DNA of 64,000 bases from Pseudomonas caspiana (GCF_002158995.1 NZ_LOHF01000003.1:1-64000), one strand, 5' to 3'; shown: positions 17,677-28,248, counted from the first letter of the stretch. Notes: generated by a model from the sequence alone, not told the origin. Numbers and translations: made by a program.

Positions 17677-18384
17677 ATGAACGAATCGATCTCATCCCTT
17701 ATTGTCCCTGGCGTGCTCTGGGCACTCGTGTTGTTTTCGGTCCTGAGCTGGGCGTTGCTGATGATCAAGTCCGCTCAGTACCTGCGGCAGAAAACCCAGA
17801 ACAAACAATTCACCAAAGCATTCTGGAGTGCTCCGGACCTGTTGACCGCTGCCGAGCACGCGAGCCAATACCCAGGGTCGCTCGCACGCATCGCCAACAG
17901 CGGCTTTGAAGCCATGGCGACCCCGGACGTACCGCGCACGACTCAACAACTGGCCCATACCATCAACCGGGCCGACCGGCTCGAACGCAACCTGCGCCAG
18001 CAAATACAGCGCGAGCGGCGCTCATTGGAGAATGGTCAGGCGATCCTCGCCAGCATCGGCAGCACCGCCCCGTTCATCGGTCTGTTCGGGACGGTTTGGG
18101 GGATCATGGAGGCCCTGCAAAGCATCGGCGTTACCGGCTCCGCCAGCCTGGAAACTGTCGCAGGTCCTATCGGACATGCCCTTGTAGCCACGGGTGTGGG
18201 AATTGCGGTCGCAGTGCCCGCAGTGTTGATTTACAACTTCTTCCTGCGTCGCCTGAAGCTCGCCAGCGCCGACATGGACGATTTCGCCCATGACTTCGAT
18301 GCCCTCGCTCAACGCAGTGCCTTCACTGTGACCCGCCAGCCCATCGTCAACAAGCAAGCCAGCCCCGTGCAGGAGGCCAGCTAA
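17677..18384 (+). CDS. exbB: TonB-complex proton channel subunit ExbB
   Basis: A 235-residue MotA/TolQ/ExbB-family inner-membrane protein. Three hydrophobic segments are visible: about 5-28, about 125-150 in the conserved stretch STAPFIGLFGTVWGIM, and about 165-190 (ALVATGVGIAVAVPAVLIYNFF). It forms the pentameric proton channel with ExbD. The ATG at 17677 has a GAGGT site seven bases upstream and begins MNESISSLIVPGVLW; a GTG at 17662 would add five residues. Its stop overlaps the exbD start by one base. Confidence 0.95.
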   Translation: MNESISSLIVPGVLWALVLFSVLSWALLMIKSAQYLRQKTQNKQFTKAFWSAPDLLTAAEHASQYPGSLARIANSGFEAMATPDVPRTTQQLAHTINRADRLERNLRQQIQRERRSLENGQAILASIGSTAPFIGLFGTVWGIMEALQSIGVTGSASLETVAGPIGHALVATGVGIAVAVPAVLIYNFFLRRLKLASADMDDFAHDFDALAQRSAFTVTRQPIVNKQASPVQEAS

Positions 18385-18785
18385 TGTCATTTTCCACTCA
18401 AGAGAGCGATGAAGTCGTCAGCGAAATGAACGTCACCCCGCTCGTTGACGTGATGCTGGTTCTGTTAGTGGTGTTCATTGTCTGCGCGCCACTGATGACC
18501 AACGCGATCAAGGTCAACCTGCCGAAAACCGATGCGGTGGCGGCTGCCGAGAAAAAAGATCCGGTGGTAGTCAGCGTCGACAAGGACGGTAAGTTTTTCC
18601 TGGCCAAGGAAGAAGTGGCCCCCGAATCACTGGAGAAAAGCTTGATGGACGTCAAGGCCAAGGACCCGGAAGTACGCGTGCAATTGCAAGCCGACACTGA
18701 CGTCAATTACGGCCAGGTTGCAAAAGCCATGGCCTCCATTGAGCGCTCCGGCATCACGAAGATTTCCGTGATGACCTCCCGATAA
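18384..18785 (+). CDS. exbD: TonB-complex subunit ExbD
   Basis: A 133-residue ExbD/TolR protein with a single N-terminal transmembrane helix (LVDVMLVLLVVFIVCAPLM, about 14-33) containing the conserved proton-pathway Asp, and a periplasmic domain of about 90 residues. It completes the TonB motor. Translation is coupled to exbB (TAATG). A 12-bp perfect hairpin follows the stop at once, so part of the transcripts may end before the receptor gene. Confidence 0.95.
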   Translation: MSFSTQESDEVVSEMNVTPLVDVMLVLLVVFIVCAPLMTNAIKVNLPKTDAVAAAEKKDPVVVSVDKDGKFFLAKEEVAPESLEKSLMDVKAKDPEVRVQLQADTDVNYGQVAKAMASIERSGITKISVMTSR

Positions 18786-18787
18786 AT

Positions 18788-18815
18788 CGGTGCCTGGCGA
18801 CCCCGCCAGGCACCG
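18788..18815 (+). terminator. Strong hairpin between exbD and the receptor gene
   Basis: Perfect 12-bp stem CGGTGCCTGGCG/CGCCAGGCACCG with an ACCC loop, two bases after the exbD stop. No T tract follows, so it may stabilise the tonB-exbBD message or act as a partial terminator. Confidence 0.6.
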
Positions 18816-18970
18816 AGCACTGATCCCGTCGTAACCAGCCGCCCATGAATGAGCAAATTCGTGGTGGGGAGCGGCTTGCTTGAAGAAGGGTATTCCGGGG
18901 CCGGCACAACCCAACCGGAGCAATCGGGGCCCAAAAGGCCAATCCAATAAATGTAAAGTCGGAAATTACC

Positions 18971-21712
18971 ATGCTGATGAAGTTTCCCAGTTTTACCCTC
19001 AAACCCATGGTTGCCTCGATACAGCGGCACCGGTTCGTTCCTTTCTACCTGGTCGCCATGGGCATGACGGCAGGCCAGGTGCACGCAGCCGAGAGCTCCG
19101 AAGAGAGCACCAGCAGCGTAGTCGCCCCGGCCACTGCGACGACTGCGGCTGTGGTTGCGCCCTCCACCACTCAACTGCAACGGGTAGAAGTGACTGGTTC
19201 GGCGATCCGCCGGGTTGACGCGGAAACGGCAGTGCCCATCACTATTCTGCGTGCCGATGCGCTGCGCAAAGAAGGTGTCACGACGACGGCGGAAATGGTC
19301 CAGAGGATCACCGGCAGCCAGTCGATCAACAACAGTGCGGGTTCGGTCGGTGCCGCTACAGGCGGCGCGTCTTATGCGGATATGCGCGGTATTGGTGCCA
19401 ACAAGACGCTGGTTCTGCTCAACGGACGTCGTCTGGCCAACAACGCTATGTCTGGGGTGGGCACGCCCAATGGCAGTGCCATCGATCTGAACATGATTCC
19501 CTTTGCAGCAATCGACCGGATCGAAGTATTGCGTGACGGAGCGTCTGCGCTGTACGGGACCGATGCCATCGGCGGTGTCATCAACTTCATCACAAAAAAA
19601 TCACTGACCGACGGCAGCTTGAGCCTGGGCGGCGAGACGCCCACCGAAGATGGCGGCGGCAACAGTAAAGACATGAGCGCCAGTTGGGGGTTTGGTGATC
19701 TTGAAGAGGATCGCTTCAACGTGATGGGTGTCTTCAACTACAACAAGCAGGAAAGCCTGGCCGCCAAGGATCGCTCCTTCGCTACAGACTTCGCCCCCGG
19801 CCGAGGCCTGGATCAGACCTCGGGTACAGCCTTCCCCGGCAACTATTCACAGAACGGCAACAGCACCAATCCGCTCTCCCCCAGTAATTGCAGCGGCCCG
19901 AACCTGCTGAGCCGGGACGGTGTCTGCCGCTTCAGCACGCGGCAATATATCGACTTGATGCCAGAGACCGAAAAGACGTCGGTATTCGGCAAAGCTACCG
20001 GCAAGCTTGCTGACGATCACAACGTCAATCTGGAGTATTTCTGGGCGCGTAACAACAACGCGACGTCTATTGCCCCGGCACCGTTGACCGGTCTGACGCT
20101 TGACCCCTCATCGCCGTATTTTCCAGGTAACGGCATTACCCCCGCGCCGACAGATTTCGTGATCGACCCCACGCAGCCGGTGGACGTCAACTGGCGGGAA
20201 ACCGCTGCTGGCGGGCGCAGCTCAAAGGATCAGAACACCAGCCAGCGCTTCCTCCTCAGTTTTGACGGGCTGGTAGCGGGCTGGGACTACAACGTCGGCG
20301 CGTCCTACAACCAGAACAAAGTCATTTCCAGAGTCACCGGCGGCTATGTCAGCGACGAAGCAATGAGGAACGGCCTGGCCAGCGGGCTGCTCAACCCGTT
20401 CGGACCGCAGACGGCAGCCGGTCAGCAATACATCGAAAACGCTGCTTACCACGGGGCTTATTCAACCGCAGTAGGCCGCGTGGTGGGTCTGGATGGCAGG
20501 GTTAGCCGGGAGGTCGGTGACTGGTTCGGCGCAGGCCCTGCCGGCCTCGCCCTGGGTGGTGAGTACCGCAAGGAAAAACTGCATCAGAACTACGAAGCAT
20601 TCGCCGATGACATCAGCAGCCTGGGTGTGGATTCCGCCGGTAGTGTTGAAGGCGATCGCAGCGTTCAGGCGCAATACGCCGAGTTGAACGTGCCCGTGCT
20701 CGATAGCCTGGAATTGTCTGCCGCTATCCGCCACGACAAATACAGCGACTTCGGCAGCACCACCAACCCCAAGTACTCGTTCCGTTTCCAGCCATTCAAG
20801 GAACTGGTCATGCGCGGTGCATATAGCGAGGGGTTCCGCGCCCCTACGCTGTATGAACTCTACGCCCCCAGCAACCTGACATACTCCCAGGGCTACTATA
20901 ACGACCCGATCCTGTGCGCTGGCGGCGTGGTACAACCGGGCGGCAATGGCGGGCGCGACTGTGGCCAGCAGTTCTTGAACCGCAGCGGCGGCAACCAGGA
21001 CCTGGCGCCTGAAAAAGCGCGTAACGTCACAGTTGGATTCGTCTATCAGCCGGTTCAAAACCTGTCCATGGGTCTGGATTTCTGGTGGATTCATATCTCC
21101 AATCAGATCCAGTCGTTCCCGGAGTCGACTGTTTTTGATGAAGCCGGTACCTACGCTGACCGCTTCATCCGCAACCCCGACGGCTCCATTGCCAACATCG
21201 TCACCGGCAACGCCAACCTGGGGATCGTCAAGACCAGCGGTGTCGACGTGTCGCTGGACTATCGCTTCCCCAACACACCAATCGGCCAATTCGGCCTGGG
21301 CTTGCAAGGCACCTACGTCAATCGGTATGACTTCCAGAACATCATCGACGGCCCGTATACCGATAAAGTCGGTGACTTCCAGGGTGATGGCGTCATCGCT
21401 CGCTGGAAGCATGTACTGACCGGCACCTGGAACCTGGGTGACAGCCGAGCGTCGCTGAGCAACCGTTTCACCAGCGGTTACAACGACTATGACCGTACCA
21501 CCCACGACAAAGTAGCGTCATACACGCTTTGGGATCTGTCTGTAGGTCACACCTTCGACAAGGTACTGGACATTGATGCGGGGGTTAAAAACCTGTTCGA
21601 CCGTAACCCGCCATTCACCAACCAGGCCTACAACTTCCAGAGCGGTTACGACCCTCGTTATGCCGACCCTATGGGCCGGACCCTGTTCGCACGCGCCACC
21701 TATCACTTCTGA
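18971..21712 (+). CDS. TonB-dependent outer-membrane receptor
   Basis: A 913-residue receptor. A long signal peptide ends near Ala39; a plug domain follows at about 65-190 (VEVTGSAIRRVD, MRGIGANKTLVLLNGRRLAN, IDRIEVLRDGASALYGTDAIGGVINFITKK), then a 22-stranded barrel ending in the usual terminal Phe (ATYHF). The plug lacks an N-terminal signalling domain, so no FecR/sigma partner is expected and none is nearby. It follows tonB-exbBD after 185 bases and precedes a peptide ABC importer, which points to a peptide-like ligand rather than a siderophore. Ligand unknown. Start codon 18971 has only a weak GGAA site. Confidence 0.93.
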   Translation: MLMKFPSFTLKPMVASIQRHRFVPFYLVAMGMTAGQVHAAESSEESTSSVVAPATATTAAVVAPSTTQLQRVEVTGSAIRRVDAETAVPITILRADALRKEGVTTTAEMVQRITGSQSINNSAGSVGAATGGASYADMRGIGANKTLVLLNGRRLANNAMSGVGTPNGSAIDLNMIPFAAIDRIEVLRDGASALYGTDAIGGVINFITKKSLTDGSLSLGGETPTEDGGGNSKDMSASWGFGDLEEDRFNVMGVFNYNKQESLAAKDRSFATDFAPGRGLDQTSGTAFPGNYSQNGNSTNPLSPSNCSGPNLLSRDGVCRFSTRQYIDLMPETEKTSVFGKATGKLADDHNVNLEYFWARNNNATSIAPAPLTGLTLDPSSPYFPGNGITPAPTDFVIDPTQPVDVNWRETAAGGRSSKDQNTSQRFLLSFDGLVAGWDYNVGASYNQNKVISRVTGGYVSDEAMRNGLASGLLNPFGPQTAAGQQYIENAAYHGAYSTAVGRVVGLDGRVSREVGDWFGAGPAGLALGGEYRKEKLHQNYEAFADDISSLGVDSAGSVEGDRSVQAQYAELNVPVLDSLELSAAIRHDKYSDFGSTTNPKYSFRFQPFKELVMRGAYSEGFRAPTLYELYAPSNLTYSQGYYNDPILCAGGVVQPGGNGGRDCGQQFLNRSGGNQDLAPEKARNVTVGFVYQPVQNLSMGLDFWWIHISNQIQSFPESTVFDEAGTYADRFIRNPDGSIANIVTGNANLGIVKTSGVDVSLDYRFPNTPIGQFGLGLQGTYVNRYDFQNIIDGPYTDKVGDFQGDGVIARWKHVLTGTWNLGDSRASLSNRFTSGYNDYDRTTHDKVASYTLWDLSVGHTFDKVLDIDAGVKNLFDRNPPFTNQAYNFQSGYDPRYADPMGRTLFARATYHF

Positions 21713-21761
21713 GTCGAACCCCGGGGAGCGCCACTCCACGCGCCCCGGATTTGCGCCTGAT

Positions 21762-21793
21762 GCCCCCGGCCTGCAAGGGCGGGGGCCTTTTTT
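21762..21793 (+). terminator. Rho-independent terminator after the receptor gene
   Basis: GC-rich stem GCCCCCG/CGGGGGC followed by CTTTTTT, 50 bases after the receptor stop. It separates the TonB/receptor transcript from the yej-type importer genes, which then need read-through or their own promoter within about 50 bases. Confidence 0.85.
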
Positions 21794-21846
21794 GCGCCAC
21801 CCTCGAGACTCATCGAAATGTTGAACCGCGAACAAAGGATCGCCCA

Positions 21847-23736
21847 ATGATGTGTTGTGACCGTTTTTCATTAAGACGCGTACTGCTCGGCACCGCGTTT
21901 CTGTGCGTGTCCCCGCTGAGCCATGCATCACCCGCTCACGCGTTGACCGTGTACGGCGAGGCGCCGAAGTATGCCGCCGACTTCACGCACTTTGACTACG
22001 TAGACCCTGGCGCGCCCAAAGGCGGTTCGCTAAGCCGCTCGGCAGAAGAAATCGGTGCATTCAACTACCTGGTTCCCTACGTCGATCAGGGTATCTCCGT
22101 CAGTCAGATCGACAGTTGGGTGTACTCGCCCCTGGCGTATCGCTCACTGGACGAACCCTATACGGTCTATGGCCTGATTGCCGAAAAAATGGAGCGTGAT
22201 CCGGACGGGTTGTGGGTGCGCTTTTTCCTCAATCCCAAGGCCCGTTTTGACGATGGCACCTCGATCACTGCCGAAGATGTGCGCTATACCTTCGAGCTGC
22301 TGATGAGCAAAGGCAGTTTCAGTTATCGGCCGCTGTATGGGGACGTCAAGGATGTGCAAATCGAAGGCCCTTTGCAGATTCGCTTCAATTTCAAGAACAA
22401 TCTCAATCGCACACTGGCGCTGGATCTGGCCAGTATGCGCGTGCTGCCCGAACACTGGTGGAAGTCACGTGATCTGAGCAACGGTGGTGGCTTCGAAGCC
22501 CCGCTGGGCAGCGGTCCCTATCGTGTTTCTCAAGTCGATGCAGGGCGCAGCGTCAGTTTTGAGCGCGTCAAGGACTGGTGGGCCAGTGACCTGCCGGTAA
22601 GTCGCGGGCTGTACAACTTCGACAGCCTGAAAGTCAATTTCTATGGCGACACGGAAATTGCCCGTCAGTTGATTCAATCCGGAAGCTTCGATTACAACCG
22701 CGAGTTTTCCTCGGCGGGCTATGTCGTCGGCTACTCGGGGCCGGCCATCGACGACGGCAGACTGCAAAAAAACATTCTGGCGCAGGCTCGCCCGGTGGCT
22801 GCCCAAGGCTTTGTCTTCAACCTGGACAAGCCGTTGTTCCAGGATCGCCGGGTTCGGGAAGCACTGTCGCTACTGTGGGATTTCGAGTGGCTCAATAATC
22901 AGATCATGCGCGGTTTTTATGTCCGTGAGCAGAGCTTTTTTCCCAAGAGCGAGATGGCCGCCACTCAGCTACCCGACGCTGAAGAGCTGAAGATTCTTGA
23001 ACCGTTACGCGGCCAGATCCCCGAAGAGGTGTTCAGCAAGGTCTATCAAGCACCGAAAACCGATGGCAGCGGCTACATTCGCGACAAGCAGATGCAGGCC
23101 CTGAAACTGTTGGCGGAGGCAGGCTGGCACCCGAAAAACAACCGACTGGTCAATGCTGCAGAAGAGCCGCTGACGTTCAGTTTTCTCGACGGCCAGGGCG
23201 GCTTCGACCGCTTGGTGCTGCCCTACAAACGCACCTTGGCACAGATGGGCATCACCCTGGATTTTCGCCGCGTTGACTCGGCCCAATACATTAACCGTCT
23301 GAACGCCAGGGACTACGACATGATCGTGGTGACCTTCCCGAAAAACGGCAACCCGCTGATTTCTCCGGGCCGCGAACTGTACAACCTTTACGGTTCACAA
23401 AGCGCAACGCAAGTGGGCAGCTCCAATGCCATGGTGCTGCGCAACCCGGCCGTAGACCAGCTGATTGACGGCCTGGTAGCAGCTAACAACCGCGAGCAAA
23501 TGATTCGTTATGCCCGAGCCCTCGACCGGGTGCTGCTCTGGGGCTACTACATGATCCCGAATTACTACTCCAAGGGCACACCGGTGGTGTACGCCAATCG
23601 CTTTGGCATGCCCAGGATCAAGCCGGTTTACGACGTGGGTCTGGAAACCTGGTGGCAGATCAGCCCGACGCCTCTCACCAACGCTCAGGCTGCATCTGCG
23701 CAGGCCGTCACCCAATACGCGCCAGGGGTTCAATAA
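21847..23736 (+). CDS. yejA: YejA-type extracellular peptide-binding protein
   Basis: A 629-residue periplasmic solute-binding protein of the family-5 peptide/nickel class, closest in layout to YejA. A signal peptide of about 33 residues ([19 protein letters not shown], ending AHA) precedes the typical start [22 protein letters not shown]. Further family marks are [19 protein letters not shown] and GSGPYRV. I chose ATG 21847, which has AAAGGA seven bases upstream; the in-frame ATG at 21751 would be inside the terminator. It delivers substrate to the permeases encoded next. Homologues bind oligopeptides and, in E. coli, microcin C. Confidence 0.92.
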   Translation: MMCCDRFSLRRVLLGTAFLCVSPLSHASPAHALTVYGEAPKYAADFTHFDYVDPGAPKGGSLSRSAEEIGAFNYLVPYVDQGISVSQIDSWVYSPLAYRSLDEPYTVYGLIAEKMERDPDGLWVRFFLNPKARFDDGTSITAEDVRYTFELLMSKGSFSYRPLYGDVKDVQIEGPLQIRFNFKNNLNRTLALDLASMRVLPEHWWKSRDLSNGGGFEAPLGSGPYRVSQVDAGRSVSFERVKDWWASDLPVSRGLYNFDSLKVNFYGDTEIARQLIQSGSFDYNREFSSAGYVVGYSGPAIDDGRLQKNILAQARPVAAQGFVFNLDKPLFQDRRVREALSLLWDFEWLNNQIMRGFYVREQSFFPKSEMAATQLPDAEELKILEPLRGQIPEEVFSKVYQAPKTDGSGYIRDKQMQALKLLAEAGWHPKNNRLVNAAEEPLTFSFLDGQGGFDRLVLPYKRTLAQMGITLDFRRVDSAQYINRLNARDYDMIVVTFPKNGNPLISPGRELYNLYGSQSATQVGSSNAMVLRNPAVDQLIDGLVAANNREQMIRYARALDRVLLWGYYMIPNYYSKGTPVVYANRFGMPRIKPVYDVGLETWWQISPTPLTNAQAASAQAVTQYAPGVQ

Positions 23737-23737
23737 C

Positions 23738-24805
23738 ATGCTGAGCTATCTGCTTCGACGCGTGCTGCTCATTGTCCCGACCTTGCTGTGCATCCTGGTA
23801 GTCAACTTCCTGATTGTGCAGGCCGCACCCGGTGGGCCGGTTGAACAGGCCATTGCGCGTATACAAGGGTTCAGTACGGGCGCGATAGGGGGCGGCGGCG
23901 GTGAGGTCGCTGCAGTCGGAGGCACAAACCGCAGCAGTCGCGGCCTGGACCCGGCCCTGATCGAGGAGATCAAGGAGCATTACGGCTTCGACAAACCCAT
24001 GCACGAAAGACTGTTGTTGATGCTCAAGAATTATGCCCAGCTGGATTTCGGCAACAGTTTCTTTCGCGGCGCGAAAGTCACCGATCTGATCGCCGAAAAG
24101 CTGCCGACCACGATTTCTCTGGGGCTATGGGCAACCTTGATCACTTACCTGATTTCAATCCCCCTCGGCATTCGCAAAGCGGTGCACAACGGCAGCGCAT
24201 TTGATATCTGGACCAGCACACTGGTGATCATCGGTTACGCCACGCCAGCCTTTTTATTCGCCATTCTGCTGATCGTGGTGTTTTCGGGAGGCAGCTATTT
24301 GAGCTGGTTTCCGGCTCAAGGGCTGGTTTCGGAAAACTTCGCCAGCCTGTCCCTATTGGGCAAGCTCGGCGATTACCTCTGGCATCTGGTGCTGCCGGTC
24401 AGCGCACTGGTCATCGGCGGATTCGCCACTCTGACCATCCTCACCAAAAACAGCTTCCTCAACGAGATTAGCCGTCAATACGTCATTACGGCACGGGCCA
24501 AGGGATTGAGCGAACACCGGGTGCTCTATGGACACGTGTTCCGCAACGCGATGCTGTTGGTCATCGCGGGGATACCTCAGGCGTTGATCGATGTGTTTTT
24601 CGCCGGTTCGCTGTTGATCGAGTCGATATTCGGTCTCGACGGGCTCGGGCGTATGAGCTACGAAGCCGCAGTATCCCGGGATTACCCGGTGGTCTTCGGC
24701 ACCCTCTTCCTCTTCACCCTGTTCGGCCTGTTGATCAAGCTGGTGGGCGACCTGTGCTACACCCTGGTCGACCCGCGCATCGATTTTGCTGCGAGGAACG
24801 CCTGA
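23738..24805 (+). CDS. yejB: YejB-type ABC peptide permease
   Basis: A 355-residue inner-membrane permease of the DppB class. It begins [24 protein letters not shown], has the YejB-like periplasmic insertion with a Gly-rich stretch (about 45-75, [11 protein letters not shown]), and carries a binding-protein-dependent transport motif ([26 protein letters not shown]) near 245-270. It starts one base after the yejA stop and overlaps the yejE start by one base. ATG 23738 gives the family-typical N-terminus; a longer frame from 23603 lies inside yejA. Confidence 0.93.
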   Translation: MLSYLLRRVLLIVPTLLCILVVNFLIVQAAPGGPVEQAIARIQGFSTGAIGGGGGEVAAVGGTNRSSRGLDPALIEEIKEHYGFDKPMHERLLLMLKNYAQLDFGNSFFRGAKVTDLIAEKLPTTISLGLWATLITYLISIPLGIRKAVHNGSAFDIWTSTLVIIGYATPAFLFAILLIVVFSGGSYLSWFPAQGLVSENFASLSLLGKLGDYLWHLVLPVSALVIGGFATLTILTKNSFLNEISRQYVITARAKGLSEHRVLYGHVFRNAMLLVIAGIPQALIDVFFAGSLLIESIFGLDGLGRMSYEAAVSRDYPVVFGTLFLFTLFGLLIKLVGDLCYTLVDPRIDFAARNA

Positions 24806-25827
24806 TGTTCGAATGCTCTCCCCAGACCCGGCGTCGCATGGCCAGTTTTCGCGCTAACCGGCGAGGCTGGTGGTCACTGTGGCTGCTGTGCGGTTTGTTG
24901 CTGATCTGCCTGTGCGGCGAATTGATTGCCAACGACAAACCGCTGCTGATCCGTTACGACGGCAAGATGTACTACCCCGTACTGCATCAATACCTGGAAA
25001 CCGACTTCGGCGGGGAAATGCCATTTGAGCCTGACTATTCCAGCACTTATGTCCGCGAGCTGATCGCGGCCAGGCAAGGCTGGATGCTCTTCCCTCCGAT
25101 CCCGTTCAGTTATGACACGGTCAACTACGACCTGAAAACGCCCTCGCCCAGCCCTCCAAGCCGGGTTAACTGGCTAGGCACCGATGACCAGGCACGCGAC
25201 GTGCTGGCGCGCGTGTTGTTCGGGGTCAGGATTTCAATCCTGTTCGCCCTGCTGTTGACCGCAATCAGCGCTGTGATCGGCATCTGTGCCGGTGCCATCC
25301 AAGGGTTCTACGGAGGGTTGGCGGACTTGCTGGGTCAACGCCTGCAGGAGGTCTGGTCAGGGCTGCCCGTGCTCTATCTGCTGATCATTCTTTCCGGCTT
25401 TGTGGCCCCCAGCTTCTGGTGGTTACTGGGGATCATGGCGCTATTTTCATGGCTGGCGCTGGTCGACGTGGTGCGCGCCGAGTTTCTCCGCGGCAGAAAT
25501 CTGGAGTACGTGAAAGCTGCTCGCGCACTGGGCCTTACCAACGGCGCGCTCATGCGTCAGCACATCTTGCCCAACGCCATGACCAGTACCCTGACCTACC
25601 TGCCCTTTATCGTGACCGGAGCGATCTCCACCCTGACGGCGCTGGACTTTCTGGGTTTCGGCATGCCAGCCGGAACAGCCTCGCTGGGTGAATTGATCGG
25701 GCAGGCCAAACGTAACCTGCAAGCCCCTTGGCTTGGGCTCTCGGCTTTTTTCTCGCTGGCGCTGATCCTCTCGCTGCTGGTGTTCATCGGCGAGGCCTGC
25801 CGCGATGCGTTTGATCCGCGATCTTGA
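24805..25827 (+). CDS. yejE: YejE-type ABC peptide permease
   Basis: A 340-residue partner permease of the DppC class. The N-terminal cytoplasmic tail has RRRMASFRANRRGWWSLW, followed by a transmembrane helix, the YejE-specific periplasmic domain (LIRYDGKMYYPVLHQYLETDFGG region, about 45-120) and the EAA-type loop YVKAARALGLTNGALMRQHILPNA near 235-258. Start is coupled to yejB through TGATG. The last codons and the following spacer contain a tandem copy of a 13-base unit (TTGATCCGCGATC), a small duplication that overlaps the stop. Confidence 0.93.
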   Translation: MFECSPQTRRRMASFRANRRGWWSLWLLCGLLLICLCGELIANDKPLLIRYDGKMYYPVLHQYLETDFGGEMPFEPDYSSTYVRELIAARQGWMLFPPIPFSYDTVNYDLKTPSPSPPSRVNWLGTDDQARDVLARVLFGVRISILFALLLTAISAVIGICAGAIQGFYGGLADLLGQRLQEVWSGLPVLYLLIILSGFVAPSFWWLLGIMALFSWLALVDVVRAEFLRGRNLEYVKAARALGLTNGALMRQHILPNAMTSTLTYLPFIVTGAISTLTALDFLGFGMPAGTASLGELIGQAKRNLQAPWLGLSAFFSLALILSLLVFIGEACRDAFDPRS

Positions 25828-25854
25828 TCCGCGATTTTCATTCAAGGAACTGAA

Positions 25855-27447
25855 ATGAACGACCATCTGATAGAAATCCGCAATCTGCGAGTTGCCTTCA
25901 AAGGCGCAGAAGTGGTTCACGGCATCAACCTCGACATCAAACGCGGCGAATGCCTGGCGCTGGTGGGTGAGTCCGGCTCGGGAAAATCGGTGACGGCGCA
26001 TTCGATTCTGCGGTTGTTACCGGGCAAACACGTCCAGACCCAAGGCAGCATCACCTACAGCGGCATCGACCTGGTGCGTGCCAGCGAACAGCAGTTGCGA
26101 GGACTGCGCGGCAATCGCATTGCGATGATATTTCAGGAGCCCATGACCTCGCTGAATCCGCTGCACACCGTAGAGCAACAGGTCAGTGAAGTCCTGGCTT
26201 TGCACAAGGGTCTCAAAGGCAAAGCCGCGCGCAATCGCACGCTGGAATTACTCGAGCTGGTCGGCATCCAGCAACCTCTCAGGCGCCTGAAAGCCTATCC
26301 ACACCAACTGTCCGGCGGACAGCGCCAGCGTGTCATGATTGCCATGGCGCTGGCCAATGAGCCTGAACTGCTGATCGCCGACGAGCCGACCACCGCGCTG
26401 GATGTAACCGTGCAGTTGAAGATTCTGGAACTGCTCAGATCCCTGCAAGCGCGGCTGGGCATGTCACTGTTGCTGATCAGCCATGACCTCAATCTGGTCC
26501 GCCGGGTGGCGCAACGCGTTTGCGTCATGCGCGCAGGAGAAATTGTCGAACAGGCTGAATGCCAGACGCTGTTCGAAAGTCCGCAGCACCCTTACAGCCG
26601 TTTATTGATCGAAGCCGAACCCGACGGCTCGCCCGCCCCTCATACTCGCGAGCATAACCTGCTCACGGTTGACGACCTGAAAGTCTGGTTCGCGCTGCCT
26701 AAGCCACTGTTCAGCCGCCATCGCGAGCATATCAAGGCCGTGGATGGCATCAGCCTGGAACTGCAGCGTGGCAAAACACTGGGCATTGTCGGCGAGTCCG
26801 GCTCGGGCAAATCAACACTCGGCCAGGCGATTCTGCGACTGGTGGATTCCGAGGGCGCGATTCGCTTCGGCAACAAAGAACTGAGCCTCTACAGCCAGGA
26901 TAAGATTCGACCCTTGCGGCGCCAGATGCAGGTGGTGTTTCAGGATCCTTTTGGCAGCCTCAGCCCGCGTATGTCAGTGGGGCAGATCATCGCAGAAGGC
27001 TTGAACACCCACGGTATCGGCAGCCGCACGGAACGTGACGCTGCCGTTATACGCGTGCTTGAGGAGGTCGGTCTGGATCCCCAGAGCAGGCATCGTTACC
27101 CCCACGAGTTTTCCGGCGGTCAGCGCCAGCGCATTTCCATAGCGCGGGCCTTGGTGCTGGAACCCGCGCTCATCTTGCTCGACGAACCGACTTCGGCACT
27201 GGATCGCACCGTACAGAAACAGATCGTTGCGTTGTTAAGGGAGTTGCAAGTCCGTCGCGGCCTGACCTACCTGTTCATCAGCCACGATCTGGCCGTCGTC
27301 AAGGCACTGGCCCATGACCTTATCGTGATCAAGGATGGAAAAGTCGTGGAGCAAGGTCCGGCACAAGCTATCTTCCAGGCCCCGCAACACCCCTACACCC
27401 GTGAGTTACTGGACGCATCGGCGCTGCACGCCCGTCATGCGTCCTGA
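25855..27447 (+). CDS. yejF: YejF-type fused dual ABC ATPase
   Basis: A 530-residue cytoplasmic protein with two complete ABC ATPase domains fused, energising the YejB/YejE permease. Domain 1 has Walker A GESGSGKS, signature LSGGQRQRV and DEPTTALD. Domain 2 has Walker A GESGSGKS, signature FSGGQRQRI and DEPTSALD. Both carry C-terminal QHPY(T/S)R motifs of the oligopeptide ATPase family. AAGGA lies seven bases before ATG. It ends six bases from the convergent ATPase gene at 27454, with no terminator visible between. Confidence 0.95.
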   Translation: MNDHLIEIRNLRVAFKGAEVVHGINLDIKRGECLALVGESGSGKSVTAHSILRLLPGKHVQTQGSITYSGIDLVRASEQQLRGLRGNRIAMIFQEPMTSLNPLHTVEQQVSEVLALHKGLKGKAARNRTLELLELVGIQQPLRRLKAYPHQLSGGQRQRVMIAMALANEPELLIADEPTTALDVTVQLKILELLRSLQARLGMSLLLISHDLNLVRRVAQRVCVMRAGEIVEQAECQTLFESPQHPYSRLLIEAEPDGSPAPHTREHNLLTVDDLKVWFALPKPLFSRHREHIKAVDGISLELQRGKTLGIVGESGSGKSTLGQAILRLVDSEGAIRFGNKELSLYSQDKIRPLRRQMQVVFQDPFGSLSPRMSVGQIIAEGLNTHGIGSRTERDAAVIRVLEEVGLDPQSRHRYPHEFSGGQRQRISIARALVLEPALILLDEPTSALDRTVQKQIVALLRELQVRRGLTYLFISHDLAVVKALAHDLIVIKDGKVVEQGPAQAIFQAPQHPYTRELLDASALHARHAS

Positions 27448-27453
27448 AGCCAG

Positions 27454-28248
27454 TCACCAACTCTCAGCCAGCCCGAGCAGCCCCAGAATCTGCTTGCGCA
27501 GGTCGACCAGATACGGATCGTCACGATGGCGCGGATAAGGCCGCTCGATGGTCAATTGCGCCTCGATGCTGGCCGGGCGGTCGCTGAAGACGATCACGCG
27601 ATTGGCCAGCAGCAAGGCTTCTTCTACGTCATGCGTCACCAGTAGCGCCGTATAACCCTGGCGTTGCCACAGGTCGATCAATTCCTTCTGCATGGTGATG
27701 CGGGTCAGCGAATCGAGTTTACCCAGTGGTTCGTCGAGGATCAGCAGCCGGGGTTCGTTGACCAGCGCTCTTGCCAGCGCCACACGCTGGGCCATGCCGC
27801 CCGATAACTGTCGCGGGTAAGCGCGAGCAAAACTGCTGAGGCCCACTGTGGCCAGTGCCGCATCGACTTTACCTGCGTGGGCCTTCAGCAGACCCTGAGC
27901 TTGCAGCCCTAACGCGACGTTGTCCCAGACTCGCCTCCACGGATACAGCGTCGGGTCTTGAAAGACCACGACGCGACTCGGATCGGGGCCTGCAATCGAC
28001 AAGCCGTCAGCCAGCAGCGCACCACCGTCTGCGGGCTCCAGCCCGGCAACCAGTCGCAACAAGGTCGATTTACCGCAGCCTGACGGCCCCAACAAAGCGA
28101 CGAACTCGCCCGGCGCCACGTCCAGCGAAACGTTTTCCAGAACAGGCAGGCGTTGCCCGTCCAGAGCAAAACCGTGACTCAGGTTTTCGATGCGCAGCGC
28201 CAGCCCCGCTGACGACGAAACCGTTGATACAGATGCGGTGGCTACCAT
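27454..28248 (-). CDS. ABC transporter ATPase, nitrate/sulfonate/taurine (SsuB/TauB) class
   Basis: A 264-residue ATP-binding subunit with Walker A GPSGCGKST, Q-loop FQDPTLYPW, signature LSGGMAQRVALARAL, Walker B LLILDEPLGKLD and the switch His in LVTHDVEEALLL. The WRRVWDNVALGLQ stretch after the Q-loop is typical of the nitrate/sulfonate/bicarbonate class. It overlaps the permease gene by seven bases and is the last gene of a binding protein-permease-ATPase operon. Substrate cannot be read from the ATPase. Confidence 0.92.
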   Translation of the reverse strand: MVATASVSTVSSSAGLALRIENLSHGFALDGQRLPVLENVSLDVAPGEFVALLGPSGCGKSTLLRLVAGLEPADGGALLADGLSIAGPDPSRVVVFQDPTLYPWRRVWDNVALGLQAQGLLKAHAGKVDAALATVGLSSFARAYPRQLSGGMAQRVALARALVNEPRLLILDEPLGKLDSLTRITMQKELIDLWQRQGYTALLVTHDVEEALLLANRVIVFSDRPASIEAQLTIERPYPRHRDDPYLVDLRKQILGLLGLAESW

